Shown piece after piece: positions 7,881 through 19,700 of a stretch of DNA of 64,000 nucleotides. The stretch is from assembly GCF_000210295.1 (NCBI RefSeq), contig NC_026737.1, forward strand, positions 62,001 to 126,000, in the 5' to 3' direction. The stretch is from Trypanosoma brucei gambiense DAL972 (Eukaryota; Euglenozoa; Kinetoplastea; Trypanosomatida; Trypanosomatidae). Below the pieces are notes generated by a model that ran no database searches, was not told where the DNA came from, and worked only from the letters and a program-made list of their open reading frames with translations. The position numbers and the translations under genes are program-made. Within the stretch, counting starts at the first letter, position 1, and each line of letters starts with the position of its first letter.

Positions 7881-9428
7881 TTAATCATCGTCCGGATCCA
7901 CAAAATCCGGCAGTTCATCTAATCCCTCCCATTCCTCAGGGATATTAATCTCCCAATAAGCTGGCAGGCTAAACACCTCCTCTGGTGAATATTTCTTTAG
8001 ACATTGCTCCACAACACGCAAAACCTTCTCTAGCCGCGATTGCATTGTAAAAAAAATTGTGAGGCCTAACATGTTAAAGACAAAAGGGTGTAACACCTTC
8101 CGCACATGCGCTACCAGCGGAAGGGTACGATATAATGAATCCGGTTCATCATACGCCTTCAGTGCATCATATGTTCCACGCCTGAAGCGGCAAATGGAAA
8201 TATTCGCTACATTCCCAGAGAAGGGATTATTACTGGGATCCGCACGTGAATAAAAACCGCTACCGTGATCAAGAAAAGCGTACTTGGCAAGTCCCTTGAT
8301 GCGTTTGTCCTTCATTGGTCGGTCACAAACGGTTTCACGACCGCAGCCACCGTACACAAAGTTGTTGTGGTCATTCATACCGCGATCACTATTACCAATG
8401 ATGAAGTCGAAAATAAAACGGTCATTAAGCTCACCGATAGCCCGCAACCTCGCGCTCTTTGGAGGCCAAAATGAACTTCCTGGAATGAAATACTTCTTGG
8501 CAAAGGCATTGTCATACTTATACGGCAGCTCCAAAAAAGTTTCCAATGCTGGATGGACATCATGCATCCATAGTTGAACAGAAACGTAGGCGCAAAGTGA
8601 AGCACGAAACGGTGGGTGTCGTGAAGAATTTGTGCAAGACACAAAGTCCTCTTTGATGTTCTTATCTTCAAAAATAGTGTTCGACGCCCACTGCGAGAGG
8701 AGAGGGGAAGTTGCGGCAGCGGCTTGCATATGCTCCACGGGAAGAGCAACTAACACTGTTGTGGGAACTCGTGACAAGTTCAGGGCGCGATCAACACTAA
8801 AAGCAGCTACCTCACTACTGGCCTCGAAGTAAAACCTACCCTGAGAAACCTTCACTAGCGCTTTGATTCCATTATGGGCATATGTAATCCTAAACTTTAT
8901 CGTGCGCCCGTACAACAGCTTTGACGACATGGCCTTAATGTAGCGCATGTTGTTCAGATTGCTAAGGTACGCCTTGCAAAGTTCATCACGTTCCACCGTA
9001 AACTCTGCGTTGCGTCTATCGCACGCCTCCCATTCGCCTCGTTTTGATGAATTGACGGTTGCAAGATTGTACGGCAAAGGCACACCCAGCCCTGGCTTGG
9101 CAATGATGTCTGTGAACTTACCCGATGGTTGCCAAGGGTCCCCTTCAATTTCCTTCAGGAGTAAATTGTTCGCAAACGTTCGTAGCGCCTCAACGTACTC
9201 TTGTGGGAGAATGTAATCCACTGCAGCCACTTGTGAATCTTCTGCAGTTTTTTTGGAAATTGGAGTGGGTGCCTCGCCTACACGGCTGGATGAGCCAAGG
9301 GTTTTATATAGTAAGCCACAACATACACACACAGGCACCATCAAAATAAGAACAAGGAAAATTAGCACACGGCGCCTCGCACGTGTCCACTTCACGCGGC
9401 TACGGCGGCTGAAGTGACGAAAAGACAT
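7881..9428 (-). CDS. FAM20-family secretory-pathway kinase-like protein (type II membrane protein)
   Basis: The protein has 515 residues. A very basic N-terminus (SRRSRVKWTRARRR) precedes one hydrophobic segment at about 21-41, the layout of a Golgi type II membrane protein. The lumenal region carries FAM20 signatures in order: LVKVSQ with a candidate ATP-binding Lys near 193; SSEVAAFSVDR at about 204-214 with the metal/helix-C-type Glu at 206; RVPT just after; DRFIFDFIIGNSDR at about 336-349 with the candidate catalytic Asp 348; and FLDHGSGF near 385-392 with candidate metal-binding Asp 387. In animal FAM20A/B/C these motifs read AEIAAFHLDR, DxLIGNxDRHH and LDNGR. The enzymes phosphorylate secreted proteins or the xylose of proteoglycans. 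Differences here are NSDRG instead of DRHH and DHG instead of DNG. Several Cys residues would suit lumenal disulphides. Substrate is unknown. Confidence 0.82.
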   Translation of the reverse strand: MSFRHFSRRSRVKWTRARRRVLIFLVLILMVPVCVCCGLLYKTLGSSSRVGEAPTPISKKTAEDSQVAAVDYILPQEYVEALRTFANNLLLKEIEGDPWQPSGKFTDIIAKPGLGVPLPYNLATVNSSKRGEWEACDRRNAEFTVERDELCKAYLSNLNNMRYIKAMSSKLLYGRTIKFRITYAHNGIKALVKVSQGRFYFEASSEVAAFSVDRALNLSRVPTTVLVALPVEHMQAAAATSPLLSQWASNTIFEDKNIKEDFVSCTNSSRHPPFRASLCAYVSVQLWMHDVHPALETFLELPYKYDNAFAKKYFIPGSSFWPPKSARLRAIGELNDRFIFDFIIGNSDRGMNDHNNFVYGGCGRETVCDRPMKDKRIKGLAKYAFLDHGSGFYSRADPSNNPFSGNVANISICRFRRGTYDALKAYDEPDSLYRTLPLVAHVRKVLHPFVFNMLGLTIFFTMQSRLEKVLRVVEQCLKKYSPEEVFSLPAYWEINIPEEWEGLDELPDFVDPDDD

Positions 9429-9880
9429 ATTTTCTTCGTTTTGTTATTCTCGTTAAAAAAATCAGCGGAATCGCCACAACTATTTGGATCACGCAGTCGG
9501 CAACGAAATTAGATTCATCGTTGCATGAGAGGCAGAAGGACATAAACAAGTATGACCATCAGGGGGAGGAAAGAAAAAAGAAAGGATGACAAAGTGGAAG
9601 CAAACATTTGCTCACAAAATAGAGAAATAGGTTAATGGGAAATGTATGCATGTTTAAAAATAGAAAAGGATAGGGAAAAAAAACCGAAGACATAACAGGA
9701 AACGTGCGTGCAGCAACGAGTGAAATATGCCCAATGATAATCACACTAACAACAATGCCAAATAAAAAGTGTCCGACTATACGAAAACAAAAAAAAACAT
9801 TCAAAGCACCAAAACAATTCCTTTTTTTTCATTTGAGGGTCCGGTTCCTGGCGCACATGCGATTACGCCAGCCGGTTTAT
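9429..9880. other. Intergenic region
   Basis: The 5' flank of the FAM20-like gene: a weak minus-strand pyrimidine run at about 9453-9461 with AG at 9449-9450. The rest is A-rich with short A-runs near 9787-9797. No gene is seen. Confidence 0.45.
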
Positions 9881-10315
9881 TCACTCCTCAGTTTTAAACG
9901 TTTTCTTCGCATTATGTGTGTTGTCCTCCTCTTTAATAATGACCTTCATATCGCTCTGCTCTTCACTTTCCCTCTTCACACCAGTCCTGTCTTCCAACCG
10001 CTGTTTCTTTTGGTTAACCTCCGCGCGGGCTTCTGCGACCAACTGCCGCTCCACGCCCTTCACACGCTCTTTATACGCCTCCCACTCTGTTGGTTCCGGC
10101 ACAAACTCCTGTCGCTGCTGTTTAATGCCCCATCGCAGCTGTTGAGTTCTACTGAGTCGCGTCGTCGCGGCCCCACGTGATGGCGTTACGCCTTTGCACT
10201 CAAATGTCCAATGCGCTTTAGAACCACACTTTTGGCACGTTTTCTTTGCATTCGAGGTTTCGTCAACTCCGCGAGGGGTGCTATACTTCCGCGGAGGTCC
10301 TTTGTTGCCGTACAT
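9881..10315 (-). CDS. ZCCHC10-like CCHC zinc knuckle protein
   Basis: A 144-residue protein begins at ATG 10315. A single CCHC knuckle, C-x2-C-x4-H-x4-C, sits at residues 27-40 (C27, C30, H35, C40) with the HWTFEC tail, close to the QKCxxxGHWTYEC knuckle of ZCCHC10. It is followed by SRTQQLRWG, comparable to the PSRT-x-x-L segment after the knuckle in that family. The remainder is a charged helical region and a Lys/Glu-rich tail. Family members are small nuclear proteins of unclear role; RNA binding is plausible but not shown. The splice acceptor AG at 10328-10329 gives a 5' UTR of about 12 nt. Confidence 0.75.
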   Translation of the reverse strand: MYGNKGPPRKYSTPRGVDETSNAKKTCQKCGSKAHWTFECKGVTPSRGAATTRLSRTQQLRWGIKQQRQEFVPEPTEWEAYKERVKGVERQLVAEARAEVNQKKQRLEDRTGVKRESEEQSDMKVIIKEEDNTHNAKKTFKTEE

Positions 10316-10726
10316 TTTGCTATAATGCTACAAAACAACAATAAAGGATGAAAAAGATGCATTTACAACTAATACAAACAACGCCTACAAGACAGAACAC
10401 CAACAAAACGATATGCTCATAAAGGAGATTATACAAAATACAAAACGAGCAAACAAACAAACAACTCCATTTTTCTTTTTTTTTCCTCTCTTCATTGTGT
10501 GTTCGAAGTGATGTGTTGTGGACATCACTGAGCAAGTAGCAGGAACATTTTTCATATATTAAGAAGCCATGGCTTCAATTCTTTTCTGGCAATTGGTGTT
10601 ACCCCCCCCCCTCTCTTTCCTTTCTTCCTTCTTTTTCATTCGTTATTACGTCTATGTTACTGGTTTTTATTTTCCGCACAAGCAAAATATGTGAAACGTT
10701 AGGCGGAGTGAGCGAAAGAAAGACAA
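10316..10726. other. Intergenic region
   Basis: The 5' flank of the zinc-knuckle gene: a purine-rich plus strand (pyrimidine-rich on the minus) at about 10344-10358 and AG at 10328-10329. A C-run of nine lies near 10602-10610. No gene is seen. Confidence 0.5.
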
Positions 10727-13700
10727 CTAGGGCTCCAGCACCAGCGCAACACCCGCCAAAATGAAAGCTTTAGCGGCAAGCTCGCTGGCACAGGGTAAAT
10801 GTAATTCTGCAAGAAACATTTCCTTCGTGCCATTGGTGTATAACGGTACACCAACAGTGGTTACCGAATCCGGCATTGTGGTCATCCAACCTACATAAGT
10901 CTTTGGCATTGGAAATAACGCAGCCTCGTCCGCTGCCTCAATGGATTGCAATACATTAGACTCATCCAGTACAGCACCTTGCAGCATTAACCCCTCCAAA
11001 CACACAGGGACTGTTTTACCCTCTGGTGGTGTAGAAATTGAGGTAACAAGCCGAAGAGCCACGAGAGGTTCGTGAAGGGAATGGGCGGTTTCCTGTCGAA
11101 GTGCATGCAAAAACGTGTGCGGTCGGAACATGGTGGAAATGTTAAGTGAAGACTTGAGAAGATTCCCATTCGTGGCCAACTCGAACAACTTTGCGATTGA
11201 CGTTGCTCGATGCAACAGCGACTGCAGCCACGGTAAAATGCGAGGAGAGCCCTGATAATAGTTGTCCCATTGAGCCGGTACCTCGCCAGCGATCATTGTT
11301 GAAGCTTCAGCACGCCGATCTTCCCTCAGCAGAGCTTGACCTTCCAGAACCTTACCCAAGTCCTTCATCGACTCGTCCACAATGCTCACAAGACGCAGTG
11401 AAGATGTCATTTCGGCCCCCATGAAACCGAGAATTGGAGATGCATCCCGTGCAATACTAACTGTTTGCTGCAACAAGTCAGGGTTGGGCCGCATGAGTTC
11501 CTCCCACACTTGCAGAATTGGTCTCAACTTGTTTGCCCACTGTTCACGACTCATGGATGACTCACCTCTTGCTTCAATAAGGAGCTGCAAATCGTCTGTT
11601 AGTGCACGAACCTTCGACAACTGCACGACGCGATCGGCATTTGGAGGAAGCGAAAAGACGAAAGGAATGTCATTTTCTGGTAGTTCTGATATCACCTTAA
11701 GGCAATCCCCATGCTTTCCTGATGCAGGTACTTTTACCTTTGCAAAGAGATTCATCTGTTGCTTCGCACTGGAGAGCACATTTGGATTAAAAAACTGATC
11801 CGTGTACTCCCTGAGGACGCGCATGTCATACTCATTTTCCAAGCGAGAGCCATAGATGGCATCCTCCATGAGGCCACGAATAGCACGCCAGTCGGTCTCT
11901 CCCTTTGCTTGTTGTAGGACAATATCTGAGGCGGACTTAAGATCAGCCGACGTCATTTCGTATGCCTTTGTCCAACCCTGTGGAATGTACGAGCGTCGCT
12001 CCTGCAGAATGGCGTGGAACGATGCCGTGATAAAGAGTAATTGCGTGTGAAGAGTTCCCTTTGCATCGTAAGGACCACTTTCCCAATCCTGGTAAGTGTG
12101 AAGAAGGTTTTGCTGTACACCCGGTGGTGCCTCAAAGGTGATCTTAAGGCACTGAGAAAGAAAAATTGAAGGGAAATCGTCATGCGCCTCGCTTGTGAGG
12201 AATAGTCGGAACTTGGAGTCCGGTTTAAGAACGTTCAGCTCCTTCTGTAGCGCTGTGACCCATGGGATCACAAGGTGCAAATTCTTTAGGAATAGCCAAT
12301 CACCACTCTCAGCGCAGACCCGCAACAACCGAACAGCTTCCTCAGCCTGTCCACCACCCATAGCAAGTTGGTGGAAGTGATCCCGCCCAACCTTCTGATG
12401 AGCAATCGCTTGTAATTCCTGCGAGGGGTCAGCACCAGTCGTCGTGATTAACAAAATAGGCGTATTTGCCTCCGTACGAGTCAACAGTTGGGCGAGAGTA
12501 TTATTGTCACCATAAGATTTAACATGCAACATGTCACACGCCGTGCTTCTCACCGCCGCCATTAGCCTATCAGGACGAAGAGTCTTAACGACCAGTAATC
12601 GCTGAAACCTTGAAAGTTGACTAATGAATTTGGGATACGATACCTCTGGGTTGGAGGAACGCATCCACTGCAACCAAACATCAGCCTCATGAAGAGAAAG
12701 CTTCGGTGTGAGATCTTCAAATAACACGGCAAAGGAGCGATAAAGATCTCTGCTGTCTGGGAGTACCCACGTGGGCACCCGTACTTCGCTCTTCTTTGCT
12801 TCAGGGGCGATGGCGCGGTCAAGAAAGAAGTCCCATTCAGCAGCAGTGCAATCATTAGGGTACAGAGAACGAGCAAGGTGGATCCCGAAGACTGTACGGT
12901 GCTCCTTAAACAGGGAAGTGCAAACCGAAGACACAACGCTTCGCACAAATGTCTTCGTTAACGCATCAATTTTAGTGTCGATATCGGTACGATCTTCTTC
13001 GTGGTGATGCAGTGTGTCGTTGAATATCCCCATAAAGAAGCTGAAAGAAAACTGATACATATGCGACAGGGCTTTCAGACTTTTCACAATAAAGAATATT
13101 TCACTCGCCGTTTTTGCGAATGGTCGGTACACATTGCGCTTGGTATCGATTTCCTCCTGAACCTTCTTCGACGTTTCTAGTGCCACACTAATCTCCGCAG
13201 CCTGTGTTTTGATTTCGTTAAGGGAGTCAATCAGCGTTTTGTTATCCAGTAGCGATCCCTTTGACTCCGCTAAGTCTTTGAGGAGCGATTCCTCCAGATC
13301 GCTTAGTTGCATTTTCAGCCGCTCTTCTTTCTGAAGGACGGCGAGTTTCTCCTTCTCCAACTCCGGCTGTTCGTGTTGAATGGTTGCACCCAAAAACTGT
13401 CCCTCAAGACCATTTTGAGTTATGGAGAAGTTAACAGGAGTCAAGTAACTGAGAACGTCTGGGGGAATCCAAAGGTCAGTGGAGTTGGTAACGAGATAAA
13501 GTTGGAATCCATCCGCGTAGTCCACCGTGCGACGGTCGCCGAACTGAATGACGCGTTTTGTACCCTCGGTCCGAAGTTCTTTTCGGAAGAGCGGGTACAT
13601 GAACGCCTCAATGCCGTCTACATCAGTGAGAATAAAGCTCTTACCGAAGCGAAGCGCCAACTCCAAAGAAGATACAAACCGTTCTTCAGACACACTACAA

Positions 13701-16700
13701 ACTTCCACTGATAGGCCCTTGCCTTTTAGGTGATTCACCAACCAGGACAGAGCCTGACCAGAGGAATCAATAATAAGCGGCGTTGTAACCTGTTCCTGTA
13801 TAATCACAGCGTTATCCATGGACAGTTCATCTCCAGGAAGCCCTTCCGATTTATAGTGTAGTTGCATACTTTCTGGCCTCATAAATGTAAAGAATTCGAA
13901 ATTGTCAACATCTTTCAACCGCTCTTTCCACACGTTCAAGGCGGTCCGGCGACCGTCCTCTGTAGCGTTACCAAGGTAGAGTATAAAAGCCGCAGCAAGA
14001 AGGCACCGCTTTGGTAAAAGAACCTGGTTCTCACGTATTACCTTGATCTGTGACACCCACCTGTCATGCTCGGAAGTGAGCTTTGCCAAAAGGTCATGGG
14101 CACACGCATACAAGCGCTCAGCCTGCTCAGCATGATCCTTGAGTCGCTCCGCCTCAGCCGTTCTCTCCCCAAAGTTGCGCTTCAGTCCCTCCACTCGCTC
14201 CTCCAACTTTGTTAGTTTCTCCTCATACTTCCGCTTCTTCTCACTCCGACTCGCGAGACTCACCTCGTATTCCTTCAACTCCGCCTGCATCGGGCCCATC
14301 GTCTGAAGCACGGAAGAATACTCCAACACAGCCTTAATCCACTCAGCCATGGGGGCTGCAGCTTTTGAGGCACGGCCAATGACTTCTCGCTTGAAGGAGT
14401 TCTCGTGGTTCTGCATGAACTGTGTGACTCGCAAACGCGTTGCCTCCGTGAAACCAGCGATATTAAAATTGATGATCTGTTCCTTAATATCACCCGCTAG
14501 GATCTTACGAATGGATGCCCAATTCGTATCACCGCCACCACCTCCACCAATAGTAATAATGACGGCCTCCATTACGTCTTGCACAGCCGGCGGGGGTTGC
14601 TTGAGGGATTTCAACTCTGAAAGATGTTCACTTCGGATCGAGCGTACGGCCGAAAGCGCCGCGTCAAGTGTTGGCTGAATGCCACTAAGACGTTCCTCAA
14701 TCACACTTTTGCGTTCCTCAATGGCTTTCTGCTCCTTCTCTAGGTCCTTTCGGATCTTCTGAATATTTTTCTTTTGATCACTGGCCGCCTCCATATTAGT
14801 CTTTATCTCTTGTAGCGCATCGTCGGCCTCCTTTTGTTTGACTTCCATCAGTTTTCTCTTTTCAACAACGTCGGTTGCGATTTGGTCGACGTTCTCCTGT
14901 GCTTCATCGAGTTTCGACACACCGGTCTGCAGGCGTGTAATGCCCTCAGAGATCATCCGGCTCTTCTCTTTGAAGATACTCTCGTACGTGAGGCACAGCC
15001 CCTTGAAGTGTTGTGGGGAAAAGGTATTGATGTACTCTTTATGCACATGCACAATCTCCGTCGTCAGACTGAAGTCCTTCTTGTTATCTCGGCTGTCAAT
15101 AGATTTGAACACATCCCGCATCAAGAGCCGGGGTATCAGCTTGAAACTGTCCGTGTGCCACGTCCCTACCCAGTAAACGTTGCAGCGCGTGAACAGAGCC
15201 GGATTGGAACGGCACTGCGGTTCGTAATTGGGATTCGTAGGGTCCATCACAACACACACGTGCAGCATTCGGGCAATTCGGTCAACAAAGTACGCATATG
15301 CACTCATACCCTCACCCAACGCATCCTCCTTGAGTGGTGCGGTCATTGCATCCAGTTCCTCCTGCGCGAATAGTCCAGGAACCTCACCCGAGGCCAGAAG
15401 GGAATTGATAGTTTCAAGGAACGACGAGTTCACGGTGAAGTTATGGTCCTCCAGCAACAATACAACATGCTGTCCCTCAACACCCGCCTTCATCATAATA
15501 GTCTTCAGTTCCGCGTTGAACTGCTTCATGCTGTACTCGCGGGTGATTCCCAATGTGACAAGTTCCATTCTCAAGCCGTACGCGGCGAGGCGAACAATAC
15601 CGGCGGCGCACACGCCTGATCGGCCCACAAGCAGCAAGTTCCCACGTTCCTGCGACAGTACGCGATCCACGCGGGCCATCCAAACACAAACTTCGGGGAT
15701 AAGTTGAACGTCGAGGTCAGCAAACTCGCGCGAGTAACCCAACACAAAATCTTCAGCAGGTTTCTTGAGCTCTTCATTCGCGATGGGAGTCAGCTTCTTC
15801 TTCCCAATTGGCGATGTATCCATCCACGACACAAAGCTTGTCGTTTCTTTTTCACTGAGACCAGATTTGTGGCCAACGAGGAATATTAAGTTGTCGTGTA
15901 TGACTTTTGATATCTTGGAGCGCTCCTCAGTAGTGACGAGACGGTCAACAAATATTCGGCGACCCTCGTAGCCGATTGCGTTGGTAACATCTTCTGGATT
16001 GTAGTTCAGCAAGTTGAGAACCCATGAAGTAACGTCACGCGGGTTAAACATATAGTGGGACGCTACATTGACGGTGTAACGACTTGCCACTGCTTCGTAA
16101 ACAGTAGTCATAATGCGTGCAATGTCAACAGCACCTTTTCCAGGAAGGTTGAGTTGAAGGCGGCCGCTCTGAATCATAATATTGAAGAATTCTGTGTATA
16201 TGTTCTGCATCGCCTCTCGCGAGGGGTACGACATGGCGAGCACAGAGACCATAGCAAGGAAACGCGGTGCAACAGGGTGGCGTCCCATACTCCCTGGTGG
16301 GTTCATGCTTCCGACAATTTGTACCCGCTCCAAACTAATCCACTCCAAGTCAGTGTCATAGAAACCATTGTACAATACAATCTGTTGGAGCAGGGAGTGA
16401 AGCTGGACCGTGCCGTACTTATCTGGTTTCGGAAGATTCATGTCCTTCAAAAGAAGCACAAGGCGCTCCACTTCCTTGGGGCGCAACACTCGCCCTTGAT
16501 TTGTGTTGTACACTTGACACATTTGTTTAAGTTTTTGAATAACATGGGTGGCCTCGGTCTGAGCGGAGCAGTTAACGGCGGTTACACGAGTACCAGGCGT
16601 TTTTCCAAACAAGTTGGTCAACAACATCTTTTTCCCACATCCTTCAGGGCCGACGAGAATGAATGGACGGTATATGCCCGGACGCACTGGCTTCATCCAG

Positions 16701-19700
16701 GCTTGTAGAATCTTAACATTACGTTGACAGTCGACAGTTGCAACCATTGGGTCGCGGTATAGATCCTCCACAGAGAGGTCAGTGCAGGGTTCCACATCAA
16801 AAGTCCTATAGCAGTTGCTGGACTCATCGTAGTAAACATCTAGAGGATTCTTTGGATCAGGGAGTCGCTCCGACATCATGCTATGTATTTCCTTAGCATA
16901 ATCCTTTCTGTACTCCTCCGTAAGATATGAGCCCAAGCCATACACAAGGGCCAGAGCAAACTGTGCTTTACCAGTGCACCCCTGAAGTTGACTGAGTCCC
17001 GACGCAACCAAGCCAGTACGAGTGGTGTCAACAATTAACTTACCGGTGGCCAACAGAGCGTCAATCGCCTTGTAGAAGTAGTCATTAATCCATCTCTCCA
17101 ACTTATCACGGACATCTTCGGGTTGCTCCACCAACCACGAGGTGACCATCATCTTGGGATCCACATCCTCCTCCGAAAGGTAAATAATACCCGTGCGTGA
17201 GACGGTTGCAGGTGACGCGAATTCCAGACTGTGCGTTTCAAATATGAAGTTTACGTTGTCTCCAAACTGAATACGCACACCATTCGGCATGGTAAGCAGT
17301 TTGTTGTCGTCCAACACTGAGTTTAGAGACTCCACCCACTCGGGGTCAATATCACCGTCGCAGACAATCCACGACAGTACGGAGGTTTCCTCCTTCACAA
17401 CTTTACGAGCCGCCTCTGTAAGGACACCATCGAACCACTCGCGAGTGTCGTTGTCCATGTAACCAAGCAACTGCGTACGCGGCAAGGCCTTAGGATTCAT
17501 TATATACTGCGGAATAACCTTACCAAGTCGTTGCAGGGCGCGGCGAAGAATAAGAAGAAGCGTACTCTTTCCACTACCTCCAGGACCAACCAATACAACA
17601 CCCATACGCTGTCTGAGGGCCTCGTACAGTTGAAGAACTTTCTGTATTTGTGCCTCCACAAGCTGCAACTTCAGTTCCTTAACAGATTCTTCAATAGCGG
17701 GACGTAGCTCAGCATAGTCAATCTCCTTTATCGGAGCGCCGGGGAATATGTCAGCGATAAGGTTGTTGTACAGCAGGGCATCATCGAAGGTAAGTTTGGA
17801 AAGTGTGTTGACACGTAATGATTTGATAATAATCTCACTTTCTTTTTCGAATATTTCCTCGGGACTGGGGTTGACTTTTCCACATGCACGTTCTGTAAGG
17901 TACTCATGAATTAACGTCCCACCCAGCCGCAGCACGGCCTTCATGGAACGCAGACCCCAATCGTAATGTGTTTGGAATGACAAGAGGTCTCTCGAGAGCT
18001 TAAACACTTCTACCGTTTTCCGTGCCAAATCCACCGCATTTTCGAACCCCTCACTAAAGAGAATGGTACGTGTAATGAGTTCGTTATCTGGCACACTCAT
18101 TGCGACTGAACGGAAGAGTTGCTTCAAGTTGTCGGGCAGTTTGCTACGGCCACCGTACCGCTTACCCGCAGGGTTTAACGTAACAAAAATACCGGCGTTT
18201 GAATCCACGTTGATTTCCTTCCCCATGAGATGGCAACGAGGCTCACCATTCTTTATTGCTTCTTGAATCACTTGAATCATCTGCGACACTGCCGACAGTT
18301 GATCTACCTTAAGACGGTTAAACTCATCGAAACAACCCCATGCCCCACACTTGACAAGCCCAGTAAAGATACGACCCATGGATTTGAAGTCAATACCCTC
18401 ATCACAGTTAAACACAAGCACCTGACGACCCATCGCATTACCGAGTGCTTTAACAGACTCAGTTTTTCCTGTACCCGCAGGTCCATATGGGTTACCACCG
18501 TAACCGAGTTGCATACCTTGCGTAAGCGTCAAATAGCAGCGGTCCGTCAGGGGCGTGTGCACAAGCTTGGGTGCATTACCCTGATACTCGTAACTGTACC
18601 GAAACTCCGCACCGACCATCCGGAGTACACAAGAATCACTGTAATCCATGTAAAAGCGGAGTTGCTTTCGCCACAACCAATCTGTATCCTTCTCAATACC
18701 AGCATCAATCAGGGCATCAACAACTTCAATATTGTGAATAAGGTCCATAATGAGTGCTTTTACCTTCAGACCAATTACAACGTCACTGTTCCCACCAGCA
18801 TACGTCGTCAATTCGCGTAGTTGTGCTTGAAGATTTGCCCTGTGTTTCTTTAACCCACCACTCTTAGCGTCCCGTATAGCATCTTCAGTCTGCTTGGTGA
18901 ACGTGATCAAACCAGCCGTAGAGAGAATTTGAGACGAGTATGCGCCAATGTTTACCTTGTCAACACAACGTACTAAGTGTAATTTGAGTGTGTCCTTTAC
19001 TGCAAGGTCTAACCTCCCCAACCATTCTTCTACTTCCTCCGTGATCAAAACAGACTCTTCAATGGGCACCACCTCACCTTCAAGGGAATTGATTTGCAGG
19101 ATGTGCTCCTTTGCATCGTCAAACCGGACGCTGTGAACACCCATGAACAGTTTCTTCAGATGAGATTGAATGACAGAGGGATTGCGACTGTGGGCTAGAA
19201 TCTCCAGCAAGTCATCATCGCTGATAAAGTAGAAGCGCGGGAAACTATCACGTTTCGCCTCAAGAAATTGATTCAGCGCACGCTGACAGCGATCTAGCTG
19301 TTCCAACACAGTATACAGTACGTCCTTGAATTCCGTATGGCCTGCAAGGGAAACAAGACGACTATCAGCCGCGACAACCTTCATCACCTGCAAATACTCT
19401 TTATCAATCCTTGAAAAACGTTCCTGTTCCTGTGGAAGTGCACCACGGCGGAAGATAGGCTCAAGGTACACCCACTTGCGTTGAATTTGGCTCATATTAC
19501 GGAGGTATTCATCAAGACAGGCAAGTCGCTCCTCCCATTTGTTTGCGTCGTTAGCAAAAATCCCAAAGTATGGAGACTCCTTCATACTCATTAAGAGTGC
19601 TTGGTTATCACTGAGAGCCGACATCGTGTCCTTCCACTCTGTAATGAGTTTAACACCTTCACGATCTGGATGCGGAATAAGTGTAAATTTAGCATTGTTA

